Part shown: positions 49,346 through 61,303 of the stretch, in pieces
How the letters are laid out: each line of letters opens with the position of its first letter
How positions within the stretch are numbered: the stretch's first letter is position 1
Assembly (NCBI GenBank): GCA_030704615.1
Contig: CM060733.1
Location: 13,516,001-13,580,000, forward strand
Reading direction: 5' to 3'
DNA: 64,000 bases
DNA from: Takakia lepidozioides
Taxonomy: Eukaryota > Streptophyta > Takakiopsida > Takakiales > Takakiaceae
Translations under genes and position numbers: made by a program
The notes under the pieces: generated by a model
The model's input: the letters and a program-made list of their open reading frames with translations, nothing else
What the model was told of the DNA's origin: nothing
Databases searched by the model: none

Positions 49346-52300
49346 CAATTTTTTGTTTTTGAGAACAGGGACAGAGGCCTTGGTTAGGTTTATTGCAAAT
49401 TATTCGGGGGAAAAAATTAAAACCCCCTTTTACACCATGAGGCACACACACCGTATTCAGTGAAAGAACGAACCTTGACCCCTAGTAAAGGGAATCTGTC
49501 GAAACCTACTTGACTGGAATTGAACTAACGACCTTATCGGTTCCTACCGATTTGTATGGACCATGATCCTAGACCTTAAAGTAAGTCTAGATTGTCGGAA
49601 TAATAAAGCAGTTATGTGGGCATTAAAAGTGTCTTCCTGAATATTGACCGAGGCTACCTATCCCTGAGTATAGTGAAGCCGTGAGGCTTTTGTGGAACAC
49701 TTAAGATGTTTCCAATTAATGTCCCTTTCAAACTCAGGAGACGCGGTGGAGTGTTGCATGAAGTCCCCTCCATGAGGGAGGTGGCAGGTCGGACCAGATG
49801 CAGGAGTCTGGGGATTCACTGTAGCAGATGAGGCCCTGATTCCCCTAGGTGGAGCAGAACTTATGATGGCTGGCAGCTGCAATTCGAGGCTTCCATTTGA
49901 TATCTGCACATAACTTGGCCTATGCCTTCCTGGACTCAATACCAAGATCGTTAAAAACACAAGCGAGAAGAGCAGAGGTAGTAGTTGTTTCTCCAGAAAG
50001 CGTTTTTGTGCATCTTGCTTTCCACAGATGCCACAGGGTGCTACCCCTAAGTGTTTCAAAGATAGGACAAACAACCGCCGTGGTTTTGGTACTGATATCA
50101 TAGTTTAGAAGAAGATCAATATCAGAGAGGTGTCTGGGGTTCCAATTTGAATAAAAGGTTTTGACCAGTGGCCATACTGTTGCTGGTGCATGACAGTGAA
50201 GGAGGCAATGCTCCAAGCTTTCTATGATTCATGTTGCACAACAAGCACATAAGAGGGCATCCAGAAACTGCAACCATTCGCCTACTTTGAGGACTCTGTT
50301 AACTATTTGCCAGAGAAATGCAGACATCTTCGCTGATCTCGATTTGTGCCATACCGACCTCCATATTGATGTCCAGTTTTCATCTCTGAAGCCATGGTGC
50401 TCCCACCTGGCCTCCCATTTGGTTTTGAGTGGTTGAGCATTTAATAATGCTTTGTATCCCTGTTTGGTTGTGTATGAGAAAAAAGGCTCTAGTTGCCTAC
50501 CAAAATTCCATGTCCATTCTGAGGGATCAAACTGCAGCTCTGCCAGGGGCCTACCCAGTATCGATATGTATGTGTTGGTTGTTAGCCAGGCAACAAGGGA
50601 AATCACTGGTGGCGGTTGTGGATCCATCTATCTTGGAGCAGATGTCCAACAACATACTCTGATCAGTGTTAGTGGAGATGGGGGGAGAACCATCGACTGG
50701 GTTGAAGTCAGGTGGAGAACAAGTGTGACAGTGTCAATGCTGAAGGTATGTACGACATGGTTGTTCAAAGTGGTCTGACTAACAAAAAGCACTGTCAGCA
50801 TGTTGTTGAGGATTGTGAGTGCCCAATAGTTGTAAGAAGGCCAAATCGGTCCTGTCTGCAATTTCCCCAGCCATTGCTGATCCACAGATTGAATGAGCTC
50901 CACGTATGATCTTGCTATCCTTGCGTTGCCAACAACTGCCGCAATCGCGTTTTGTGGCTTTAGAGCATCATTCTGTCAGAGATGGCCAATCTGTGAAATC
51001 CCTAACTTGTCCCAGGCAGACCAACGGCTGGCCTCTTTTCGTTGGGAGGGTGTGGGCTTGTTGGTATTCAAGAAGAGGTTCTGTCTGAGGATCTCGAAGT
51101 AAGTGGATGGCTGTGCTTTCTGTAGAAAGCCCCTCAGCTTACTCCAGGCCTGCCAAATAGTGTTCCATAGCACAGATCCAGGCTTTTTGTGTTTAAAACC
51201 ATGAACTATCCAGCGGAAAGAGGGGGACCAGGAGATGTTTTTAAGTGGAGAGGCAAGAAGTATGCTATCCGCCACCAAAAATTTCCACCACCCTCCCTCA
51301 GGTCCCATGAAACGGGGAATCCACTTGCCCTATAGAGCGTTGATTTGTGTCTCGGGGTCTAGAACACCGAGCCCTCCCAATTTTTTGGGGAGGCAGATTT
51401 GGCTCCAAGCAACCTCAGGTCTTTTTTTTGTTGAGAAGAGGTTTCTGCCCCCCATACGTAGTTTCTGAGCATTCTCAGTTGATCTGCTGGATGTGAGCTT
51501 TGTTGGGTCTCCAAGAACTGGCATAAAACCAGATTCCTGCTTCTAATATTTGGTTAGTTGTGAGAGCTCGACCTGTGATAGTAAGATGTTTGGATCCCCA
51601 ATATGCCATTTTGTGCCTGAGTTTCAAGATGATAGGTTCAAACATTTGCTGGTCCGTGAGATCTATGCCAAATGTGTAGCCAAGAAGCTTTGTAGTTTGT
51701 CCTGGTTTCAGCCAAGTGAGCCCTAAGTGTTGTCCCCAGGTTGGATCTACCCCAATGTCTGAGCTGAATTGATCTCCAACAAGCAAGGCACAAGTCTTTC
51801 CCCAATTTACCTTGAATCCCAAGGCCGAGCAAAACATATGTAATGTTTCCGCGGCTCTATCCAGGTTCTGAGAGCAGGCTTGCAGGATCAGAAAAGTGTC
51901 ATCTACATACATCGAATCCTTGACATGTGCTGGTTGTTTGTGTGATGTAGTTGTTGACTCTGAGCCTGGCCAATTGGGCGTTATGTTCGAGGGCATACCC
52001 CAGGGTGTCCGCTACTATGAGGAATAGAAGTGGGGACAGTGGACAACCTTGCCGAACTGACCTCTGAAGGAGAAAGGGATTGGACAGTGCCCCATTAACC
52101 GTGACTATACTGGTGGATGTTGAAAGCAAAATCTTGACCCATTGAGTGAAGGATTGTGGAAACCCAATTTTTGCCATTGCAGCAAGCAAAAATGACCACT
52201 CTACCTTGTCAAATGCCTTTTCAAAGCCTAGTAGAAGAAGGGCTATGGCTTGGTTTGTTTTTATTGCGTAGCTTGGAATCTCTTGAGCCAAAAGAAGGTT

Positions 52301-55190
52301 ATCCATGATATAACGGCCCTTGATGAATCCCGTTTAATTGGGTCTAATAAGAGTGGGCAGAAGATGTTGGAGGCGGAGGGCCAAGGCTTTAGCGATGATT
52401 TTGTAAGCGACATTCAACAAGGTGATGGGCCTGTAGTTAGAAAGATTGGTTCTATCCCTTTTTTTGTACAACAAGGTTATGACACCTTGGGACATAGCTG
52501 GTGGCATCTCCTTGCGGTTGAAAATAAAGTTGGCCATTAGAGTGAAGTCCTCGGACAGCTTTGGCCATAGAGCCTTGTAAAATTCAACCGTCATGCCATC
52601 AATTCCAGGTGCCTTGTTATTTTGGAGCTTTTTGAGCGCATCTCCCAATTCTATGTCCGTGAAATCCCCTTCTAGCACTGCTGCAGAGAGCGGGGTCAGA
52701 ATGGATGGGGTACTGGCCAGGCAGGTGTTTTGCAGCCAGGGAAGGTTCCAGGCTGGTAAGGTCAGTTTGGTACAAGGCTTTGAAGTGGCTGGAAGCCAAA
52801 GATGCAAGCTCTTTGGGCATTGAAACTAGATTCCCGGAGGCCGGGTCTACAAGCTCTGTGATATTTTGGGAAGATTTTCGCAGCCTGGTTTTTTCGAAAA
52901 AGTATTTGGTCATTTTTTCTCCCTTTGTGGACCAATTAATTCCTGCCTGCAACTTGAGTTTTTTCTCCTACAAGTTGTGATGGATCTCCAGATTTTTCCT
53001 CGCTTCCAAGTAGGTGAGGTATGTATCTTCATCACATCTGGGGGATTCCAGTCTGCGTTGGCAGACTTTCAGGCATTTCGTAAGCGCCTTGACTTTGCGT
53101 TTTCTAATGACTGCCAAGGCTTGACTCATTTTCTGACTTTGGATATTGACTGCCTTTAACTTAGCCATGAAGCGATCTGTTGGGTTCTGGTTTGCAAAGC
53201 CTGCTTGCTGCCATGCTTGGATGAGTCGTTCCTTGAAGGAGGGCAACTTGAGGAGAATATTGTTAAGCTTGTACAAGCCTTTGCCCCTGTGCTGAATGTT
53301 AGGGATGTCCAAAGCAAGAGATACAGGAGCGTGGTCAAAGCCCATTGTAATTGGTTGTTGTGGCAGTCTCCTAGTCCATTGAACTACGTGAGAGAGATGT
53401 ATGCTCTATCTAAGCGTGCCATCTGTAGGTTGTCCAAGGATCTGTTGTTGGTCCAAGTGAATGTAGGATCATTGGTTTCCGGGGACAGGGGTGCAACTTC
53501 AACCAGGTTGTGATTCTGGGTACATAGAAGCCACTGTTCTAGGTCTTCAGAATTGAAGTTGAAGGGCTGCATGCCTCTTCGGTCTAGTGGTGATTCCACC
53601 ATGTTGAAGTCCCCAATGAGTATCCAGCTGTCTATATTGGTTAGAGTCAACATTTTGGTTGAGAGGGTGGTCCAGAGGTCCTTCCTCTCTGCTGTGGTGT
53701 TTGGTGCATATATGTTCAAGAGGCCAAATGTACCTTTGTTGTTTGGTAACTCTAGCATGCAAAATTGGACACGACCGGGGACCCACGAGTCCTCAGTGGT
53801 GACGAAGGGGTGAAGGGAAGATGAGAGAAGGATTGCAGTGCCACCCCGGCTGCCCTCGGATGTGGGTTTCCATAGGGCGTGAGCATTGGGCCAGAGGTGA
53901 TCAGTAAGCATATTCAACTTTTGCTAATCCAGTTTGTGTTCTTGCAGGCAAACTATGGAGTCTTTTGGTCATAATGGGTCGAGCCAAGATTTCATCTTGA
54001 CTTTTTTGAGAGCTGCAGGATCACTGCCAAGCCCTCTTATGTTCCACGAATGAAGTTCAATCAACATGAGGAGATTTGGGAAGGCTGAGATTTGGTGTCT
54101 CAATTGATGGCCGTTGAGGGTTAAAGGAAAATTTGACTCGGCGATCCCTTGGGTGGAGGGACTTGATCCATGTGTACTTTGCTGGAGGTTTGCGGTTGAA
54201 TCTGGTAATTTCCACAAACAAGCCATGAAGGTTGTGTGTGTTGGCTGGGGGTAGGTGTGGTTGTTGTAAGGTGAATTGGTCTTTGGAAACAGGGAGAATT
54301 GTGAGGGAGGTTAATTTGGCTTGGTCTGATAAAAGTCAGATTGCAATAGGTGATGAACTAGAGGGTGAGAGTCCGTGGCCGGGGCAGTAATGTTGATTGT
54401 GTCTTTACAGTACATTGTTTCGAGGTCAAGCGAGGGGAGAGTCTGGCGGGCTGATTTCCTAGCCTTAGAAGGCTTCTTCAAACATAAGAGCCAACATCTG
54501 GTAGGGTCCGATGAGAGAGTCTGGAAAACAATGCATGGAGAAGGGAAGAAGAGAACCTAAGCGTTAGAGTTTGCAGAGATGGATGCACTTGGTGGGGGGA
54601 CCTGACTTCCGTGCGGCGCTTGGGTGGTTGAGGTGTTGTTGACCTGGGGGGAAATGCGTAGATCTTTGACTGTAGATGCAAGCACCTTGTCTTGCCTTGG
54701 AATGGCGATTCTCCATTTTGCCCTTCATCTTGAGGTTAGCCTGACCGCTGGGACCCATAACGTGATTACTCGAGCACAATGATAGGGAGGATGCAAAGCA
54801 GACAAGAAGAGAGACCAAAACTTAGAACGAGAAAAACAGAGTGAAGAGAGTGAAGGAGTGAGGGAGCTAGTTCCCGCGTTAGGGACTACTGACTGGCTGG
54901 CCGGATCTTAATTAGCCGTCGCTTCTCTGACTGGGCAGGCATCAGAGCGCCGCCTGATAGAGCATGGTTTAAAGGAAAGGGGATGAACAGATCACAGAAA
55001 AGCAAATTTTCAAGAAGTGGTGAAAGCTGCGAAAGGAAAAGGAACATGGGCAAATAACCTATAGAAATGAAGCTTGAGTCCTAGAGAATTCAGTAATGTT
55101 GATAAAACAATAGAGAGGCAAGTCCTAATCTGAGAAACAAGGATCGGGAGAGACGAAGAGACCGTTGGGGCTCTCTCCGCAAGTTGCGGA
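49345..55190 (-). mobile_element. L1-like LINE, long but inactivated copy
   Basis: Reading on the minus strand: a Pro/Ser-rich N-terminal region (about 54800-54100), LHSWNIRGLGSDPAALKKVK (about 54040), SRGGTAILLSSSLHP, IGDFNMVESPLDRRG (about 53610) and FTWTNNRSLDNLQMARLDRA (about 53420). RT: NNKAPGIDGMTVEFYKALWP (about 52600), SNYRPITLLNVAYKIIAKAL (about 52430), GFIKGRYIMDNLLLAQE (about 52310), LLGFEKAFDKVEWSFL (about 52220), SVRQGCPLSPLLFLIVADTL (about 52050) and MYVDDTFL (about 51910, the catalytic YVDD). The C-terminal segment has an H/C knuckle near 50210 (LEHCLLHC). Several frameshifts and stops break it. The 3' tail lies at about 49345-49358. It is the best-preserved relative of copies A and B and lacks their foreign patch. 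Confidence 0.9.
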
Positions 55191-55194
55191 GCGT

Positions 55195-55315
55195 TTTTTT
55201 TTTAATAAATTTTTAACTCGAAGTAATACTTAGATCGAATGTAAATAACAAATTAGTTTTTTCTGTTTTTCCACTCTAAAAAACCCCCTGGAGCGCCTCT
55301 AAAGGATCAATGTTA
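55195..55315. repeat. Minisatellite, right part of LINE target
   Basis: GAATGTAAATAACAAATTAG, TTTTTCTGTTTTTCC and GGAGCGCCTCTAAAGGATC match the units at 49010-49345. Confidence 0.6.
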
Positions 55316-57474
55316 CTTTTAAAACTGCTTGCAGCAAGCGTTGGAGAGTAGCCTGTAGTTTTTTCACAGGTGAGGTCACTCTGTATAGTACTGTTTTTGT
55401 CATGCATAATGGGGAAGAAACACTCTGGACAATCCGTATTTGTAACTATTATTTATTACAGAGATCTCAATTCTAATCACCATCCTGCATGCCATGCAAC
55501 ATGGGAACCTTGGTGGTGAAGCAACTATTGCTCCAAGCAAGCCAAAGTGAAAGTGAGCCCATCCGGTGAAACAAACATTTGGCATTGTCGGTTTACGCCC
55601 TTTTTGTAGTGATTGCAGACGAGACTGTGTGCGTAGGAATAAGTAAATGGCTTGTCTATCAGCTGCTTAATGTTTTGGTGTGCAATGCAAATATTCTTGT
55701 GCCTACTATGCTATTTTAACCGCACATGAACACGTCTGACAATCATGTAGATTCCGCTACAAATTATCTCAGTCTACATCAAATCGACAAATTGCTTCAG
55801 TTTGTATGGCAATTCTCGTAATCTACAAAAGTATGGAGACTAGATTGTATAGCTGCAGAAAGGTCTCAAATACAAATTTGGCCATGCGCATACCAATAAA
55901 AAAGTTGGGTACTAATTTTCTAAAAGAAAGTTAGGACAAAGCTTCTAAGTGCAAAGATTTGACAATCACTCTCACAACCTCCGTGGAGTCAACCGCTTCA
56001 ATAGATGCCCATCCCCATCCTACTTTTGAATCAAATACAGAAAAACAACACTTCCTCGGGATTAAGTTAACCCCTCTGCAAAGCCTGTTATGTTATCACC
56101 TAAAACTGCTACCACACCCAAAAAATCCTACTACTAGCATGAGAAGATGTCAAAGGGAGTCCAACTCCATGAAAGGTATCAAACTTAAACATCGCCCCAA
56201 TAGCCCTTGTCAAGTGACACCATAAGTTACGTTCCCTCCGGGAAGTGTCATACTTTTTTTTTTGTGCCCCAAAAGCATCTACCCTCACATCTGAACCTAG
56301 ACCAAAGAATATTGTCTAAATTCGGTTTGATGGCTACGTCAGCTGCTTTTATGTACGTCCTTGTAGTTTTCCTTTCTAATGGGTCTCCAAGATGAAGATA
56401 AAATACAGTTTCTAGGTATCTTGATTGTTTTAAAAAATATGCTTGGAGTATGGGAAGCAAAATCATGATTTTTATGTAATAAATTCCCACTTCACTATTT
56501 TATGATATGTTTGCTTTGTATCGCAGGGTATGGTCGACCTGATCATGTTAACTAGTAAAACTCCAATGAGATTGAGCCTAAACCCGAAAATTCATTGGCT
56601 GCCCCCACACAAGGGTCTTCCTGTGCATACAGAAGTGGAATGACTTCTCCTTCCTTTCATCGTTTCTTTTGATGATCAAAGAAATGGGACTAGTGAAGGA
56701 GAAGATCTTGGAGGTAATAGATAACGAAATGTCAAAGGTGTGCTTTTGTACTTTTGTGCATTGCCCTCAGTACTCTAGGCTGGCTATTATGCTGTATATC
56801 GAAGCGATATTAACAAAGAGAAATCATCCCCAGTTCTTTCCAGTATTTTGTTATTTACAGAATTGCCCATTTCGTGGCAGGTCCACTGTGCTTTACCAGC
56901 TACCCAGCCCTTTGGAAAACTCTACAGACCAGAGCTTTAATTATTTTAGGGTCCTGTAAATCCCCAAATGAGCAGTCCATCCCATCCCCTTTGTCCCCTT
57001 TGGACATGTAAGTTAGTCACAAGGGCCCTTCAGAGTTGAGTCTACTCGCCTCGAGCCGAGCAGAGTAGACATGAAGACTCCCCACGATTGATTCTTGTTG
57101 AGGACAAAGAGGAGACGAGAATAACTCCGCCTTAAGACAAACCAGATGGGCCAGGTGTGTGAGAGACTTCATGTCAAGTCATAATCCCTTCAAATTTGGT
57201 CAGTCCACAAAAAGTCTCATGAAACTAAGTAGAGCATTTTCTGATCTTCTTGATGAATAGAGAGTCTGTTGGAAGATCTTCTGTCAACACTCACCCAATG
57301 CATGCACAGCAGAGTCCAACTAGACCTTGCTGACTTAAATGGAGACCAAAACATGCACAAGGGGTATAAACAGAAGACATGGATACAAGTTGCACTAACT
57401 GATGTATGTATTGCAATTTGTATCCACGGACAGTCAAGCTGGTGTCAACAGCTCATGGATTTCTAGGCAACAAC
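55316..57474. other. No supportable gene
   Basis: A plus-strand frame at 56669-56959 and others are short and have no motif. The right end probably contains the 3' UTR of the sphinganine reductase gene. Confidence 0.4.
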
Positions 57475-59649
57475 TCATCTGCGAGGGTTGTGCTTGCGAT
57501 GGATGCCTATCAATCTTCTGTACGAGTCCCACTGGACGAAAGGCATCGCAACTCTTACAGGGAATGAGACTAAGGCTTCCAAGACCGCTCGCAAAAATGA
57601 TTCATCAGGGGTCATTCCCCTGCAAAGCATGGCAAGGAAGGGCCCTACAATGGGTGTGGTAGTGATCAAGAAAGTGCCTTGCTTGATGCCTGCTAGAACA
57701 ATTGAGGCCACTTCATCTGCTGATTGAGCATGTTTCCGATTATATTTAGACACAACTTCCACTGCTTCCTGCAGCTCCTTGCTCTTGCAAACTGGAGGAA
57801 CCCAACCCAGCAAAACAAACAGCATGTTAAGATGGGATGTACATGAAACCAAGCACACATAGTTGTTATGTGTAAGGCTTTGTATCTTAATGAACCCACT
57901 ATGTCCAGACAATGTCCCGCTCAGAAGTGGAATGCCACACAAGCGTACAGTAATGAAGCCTTGATGGGTGGGAAACTTAGTTGTCTTACCCTAAAGTAGA
58001 CTCATGCAATTTCCAATTCTATTTGCAATGCAGCTCTACTTCACACTGGAGGGAGGGAGAGAACAAGTATGTCTCTCTAAAAAAGTCACGCCCCACCTAC
58101 TTGAGCCCCTCTCGCACACAAATAACTCACATCTTCGGTTATGAACGAAAGCATACTAAGCCTTCCCATGCTGAAATGGCCAGAATAGAGCAGCGCACAG
58201 CATCTTCCCTATGCTGTTGAGGGAGAAGGGTTCTGTACCATCATCCAGGAATGCGCTCTCCACGAATCCAGGACACACCAGGTTGACACGCATGTTGTAG
58301 GGGTAGAGCTCCATTCTTAGAGCCTCGGCCACCCCTCTCACGGCATACTTGGTGCCTGTGTACATGCCATTCCCATACAGCACATACTGCACCCACAGAG
58401 AGCTTCAGTTTCTTACTGATACTGTCACCTCCATGAACCAATCCCCTCGTTCCCTTCATTTTCTTGCGTTCCAGCCTTGGTACTGCACCGTCAGCAGACG
58501 GGGAATTGTTGCGCAATGACATTACTTTGGAGCTGAACTCAAATTCTACTGGGCTACAGCCGCATTCCTAGCATTCAATATTTTCCAATGTCTGACTGCA
58601 CATAAAGAATCCCACGCAAAGGATTGGTGCGCGAGAGCTTACCAAGGAAGCAAGACTGCCCAAGAAAACGATAGAGGACGGGTGACTGTAGCTACGCTGC
58701 TTCATGAGGGGGAGGGCTACTGTCGTCGGATAAACCGTCCCAAGTATATTGGTCCGCACAAGTGTGTCCAAGTCTTCCACAGAGCAATCCTCCAGAAATC
58801 CGCTTCGGGTGAACCCAGCGTTACAAACTAGTACGTCAATAGGCCTCCATGCAAAAGCTTCCTCAATCACTTTACTTATCGCTGCGTAGTCTCCCACGTC
58901 AGCTATCTGTGGGAGGGAGCCAGTTCACAATTTGTCTGTAAGAAAAACGTCATTTAGCGACTTCTTTCGACCTCACAAATCACAGAACCGACCATGAAAC
59001 TTAGGAGAATAGTAATCTCAATCACATTTCATCGTCTTTCAGATGTAAGCTAGAGAGAACTTACTCGTAAGCGACTCTAAAGCCTTTACCGTCACGTGGG
59101 GCCAGAGGCGGCGAACAGAAAGCGGAAAAGAAAGAAATAGACAGGAAGCCCCTAAGAGAGTCTCTACCCACCCACATTACACCTCAATTGCCTGGTCCTG
59201 GCCCAACACCTCCAGCCCAATTTGGCTGTGACAGGTCTGAAGACAGAAGGACACAGACGGACAGATATTACGACACAGTTGAAACCGATAGACAAGTGGC
59301 CAGCTTGAGGATAATCAGCACCGAGAGTAATCTCCAACGACCTACAAAGCCTCCACAGAGTGACTTGAAAACACACCTTAGACTGTATCTTGTCCGAGTG
59401 ACATTTGACATCCTCCAACAGAGTCTCCCTCGCATTTTCAAGCTTCTTCCTGTTTCTAGCTACTAAGGTCACAAATCCTCCTTCCTCAAGAACCCTTTTT
59501 GCAAATGAGTAGCCTATCCCGCTCGAGGCACCGGTGATGAGCACGTGCTTGCCCGCCACCGATGCAATGAAGGGAGTCCTTTGCAGCAACTTCAAAATCA
59601 GAAGTGTGACTGCAACGCCTCCTAGAATGACAGTCAAAGAGAAACTCAT
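57475..59649 (-). CDS. TSC10: 3-ketodihydrosphingosine reductase (4 exons)
   Basis: Minus-strand exons are 59377-59649, 58643-58906, 58239-58386 and 57475-57791, giving 333 residues with all phases kept. It is a short-chain dehydrogenase that reduces 3-ketosphinganine to sphinganine with NADPH, the second step of sphingolipid synthesis, at the ER membrane. Motifs: an N-terminal membrane segment (residues 5-22), TGASSGIG (39-46), LVARNRKKLE, CNAG (119-122), the catalytic Ser175 in VFLGSLASL, and Tyr188/Lys192 in GMYTGTKYAVRGVAEALRME. PYNMRVNLVCPGFVES and a hydrophobic C-terminal region (GPFLAMLCRG...VSFPVRVAMPF) follow. Length and topology suit plant TSC10/KDSR. A related SDR cannot be fully excluded. 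The start ATG at 59649 is well supported by the transmembrane start. No breaks are seen. Confidence 0.88.
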
Positions 59650-61056
59650 CTTCTGTGGAGGACCTTCGCCTCAATCCCAGCAGTGCCTTGCCAGCTGATC
59701 AACTGTAGCAACCAAATTTATCGACTGCAAACAGCACTCATTGTGCATACGAATCTCCCACTTCTAGGAAGCTAGGAAGACCACAGCATCAAGGAAGGAA
59801 GCTCTCAAGCTTTCCATACAGACACGCCAAAAACGATATCGACAGCACCATCGCCCGCTCTGCCCTTCAAAAGTTTACAAGCAGCAGAGCAGCTGGGAAG
59901 GACTGAGCTCACTGCGAGCTATGGCCACTAGACCCAACCCAGCCACGATCTCAGCCGTACACTGTCAGTGCTTTCAATGCTCCAGATGGCGTTAGACATT
60001 ATTTAAACTGTTGGTGCGCTGCATTCATAGGCCCAATATGAATGAATATTCGAATTTCTCCCTTCAGAAATGAATATTCGTACATCCATCCATTTCCACA
60101 CTATTCATCCAGATAAGTTGTTGGTTTCGGCTTTGTCCTGACTCCTCGTCCTCCGTCTTCATCATCGGGTGTTGGTGGGCACATGCAAACTGCTCCAATC
60201 TGAGCGAGCTGCTCAGATTGCAGCTCATCATGCACGAGTCTTAATTGCACGAGGGTTTTCCGGACCCACAACCGAAAAAAAATGCATAAAGTGCCTGCGG
60301 GCGATCTTTTGGATTCAATTTCCTCATCTGTGCTTCTCCACCCTGGTTCACAGCTTGCAGTTGAAGCAGGCTAAAGATAGAGCTTCCTCTGAGGACAGGG
60401 TTACTCAATCATTTCTGATAAGTAATACTTCAGTCTCGTGGCCTTCTGGCCGCCAGCGATACTTTTTCCCTGCCACATCTCATCAATGCAATTCAAGGGC
60501 TTACACTCCCTCTTTTCAGTACATTAAATAAAAAGTGACCTCCACCAGCTTCTAGAGCCTGGATCTTCTCAAAGTCTAATGAGGACTCACCGTTGCAATC
60601 TACTGGAGAACAGAGGAGAAAATGGATGACCAGTTTTCAAGGACACCAACCTACTTTCATGACAGTTTTCAAAATTATAAAATGTTTTTGATTGCCTCAT
60701 TGCTATTACAGCTATATTCAGAACATTCTCTTAGGTGGTCCCACCCGGGCCCTAGGGCTTACTGTGAAACATGCACAGGACCCACAAAATCTGCACATTT
60801 CCAAGCTTCAGTCCTCCCATTGTCAAGGAAGTGAGTAATGGGAGGAATGGGAGGATTCAGCTTGGAAGTTGGAAATTTGGTTTTTTTTACAGGTATGCCT
60901 ACCTTAGAGGTTTGCCTTCCGCTGTGATAGGCAAGTTTGAGAAAATGCCATGCACATGATAGGTTGACAAGTCACACAACCATATCATATGAAATGAATA
61001 AAATAAAATAAAATAAACAATGATAGAGAAGTATGAACTTCTTACAATTACTCCAT
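59650..61056. other. Upstream region of TSC10-like gene, no gene seen
   Basis: It holds the presumed promoter. AATGAATATTCG occurs twice, near 60040 and 60070. I see no further coding signal. Confidence 0.4.
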
Positions 61057-61081
61057 ATATATATATATATATATATATATG
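61057..61081. repeat. (AT)n microsatellite
   Basis: A pure AT run beside the 3' end of the LINE to the right. Confidence 0.9.
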
Positions 61082-61303
61082 ACGCCAGCCGAAGCTAGCG
61101 TAAATAAGAGCCTGTTCTCAGACTGCCCCCTTTAGGAGGTGCCAGGCTCTATGGTAACAAGAACGAGTTACTCGGCAAGCTGGCCACTTTCAATCTTTCT
61201 TTTGTTGCAGATAATGGCTCTTAGTGAAGTGATGGCCGTGAATGTAATGTTCGTAATAGGGGGGTGGTATATTTATGAGGTAGTTTAAGGTTTTCTTTTA
61301 GGA

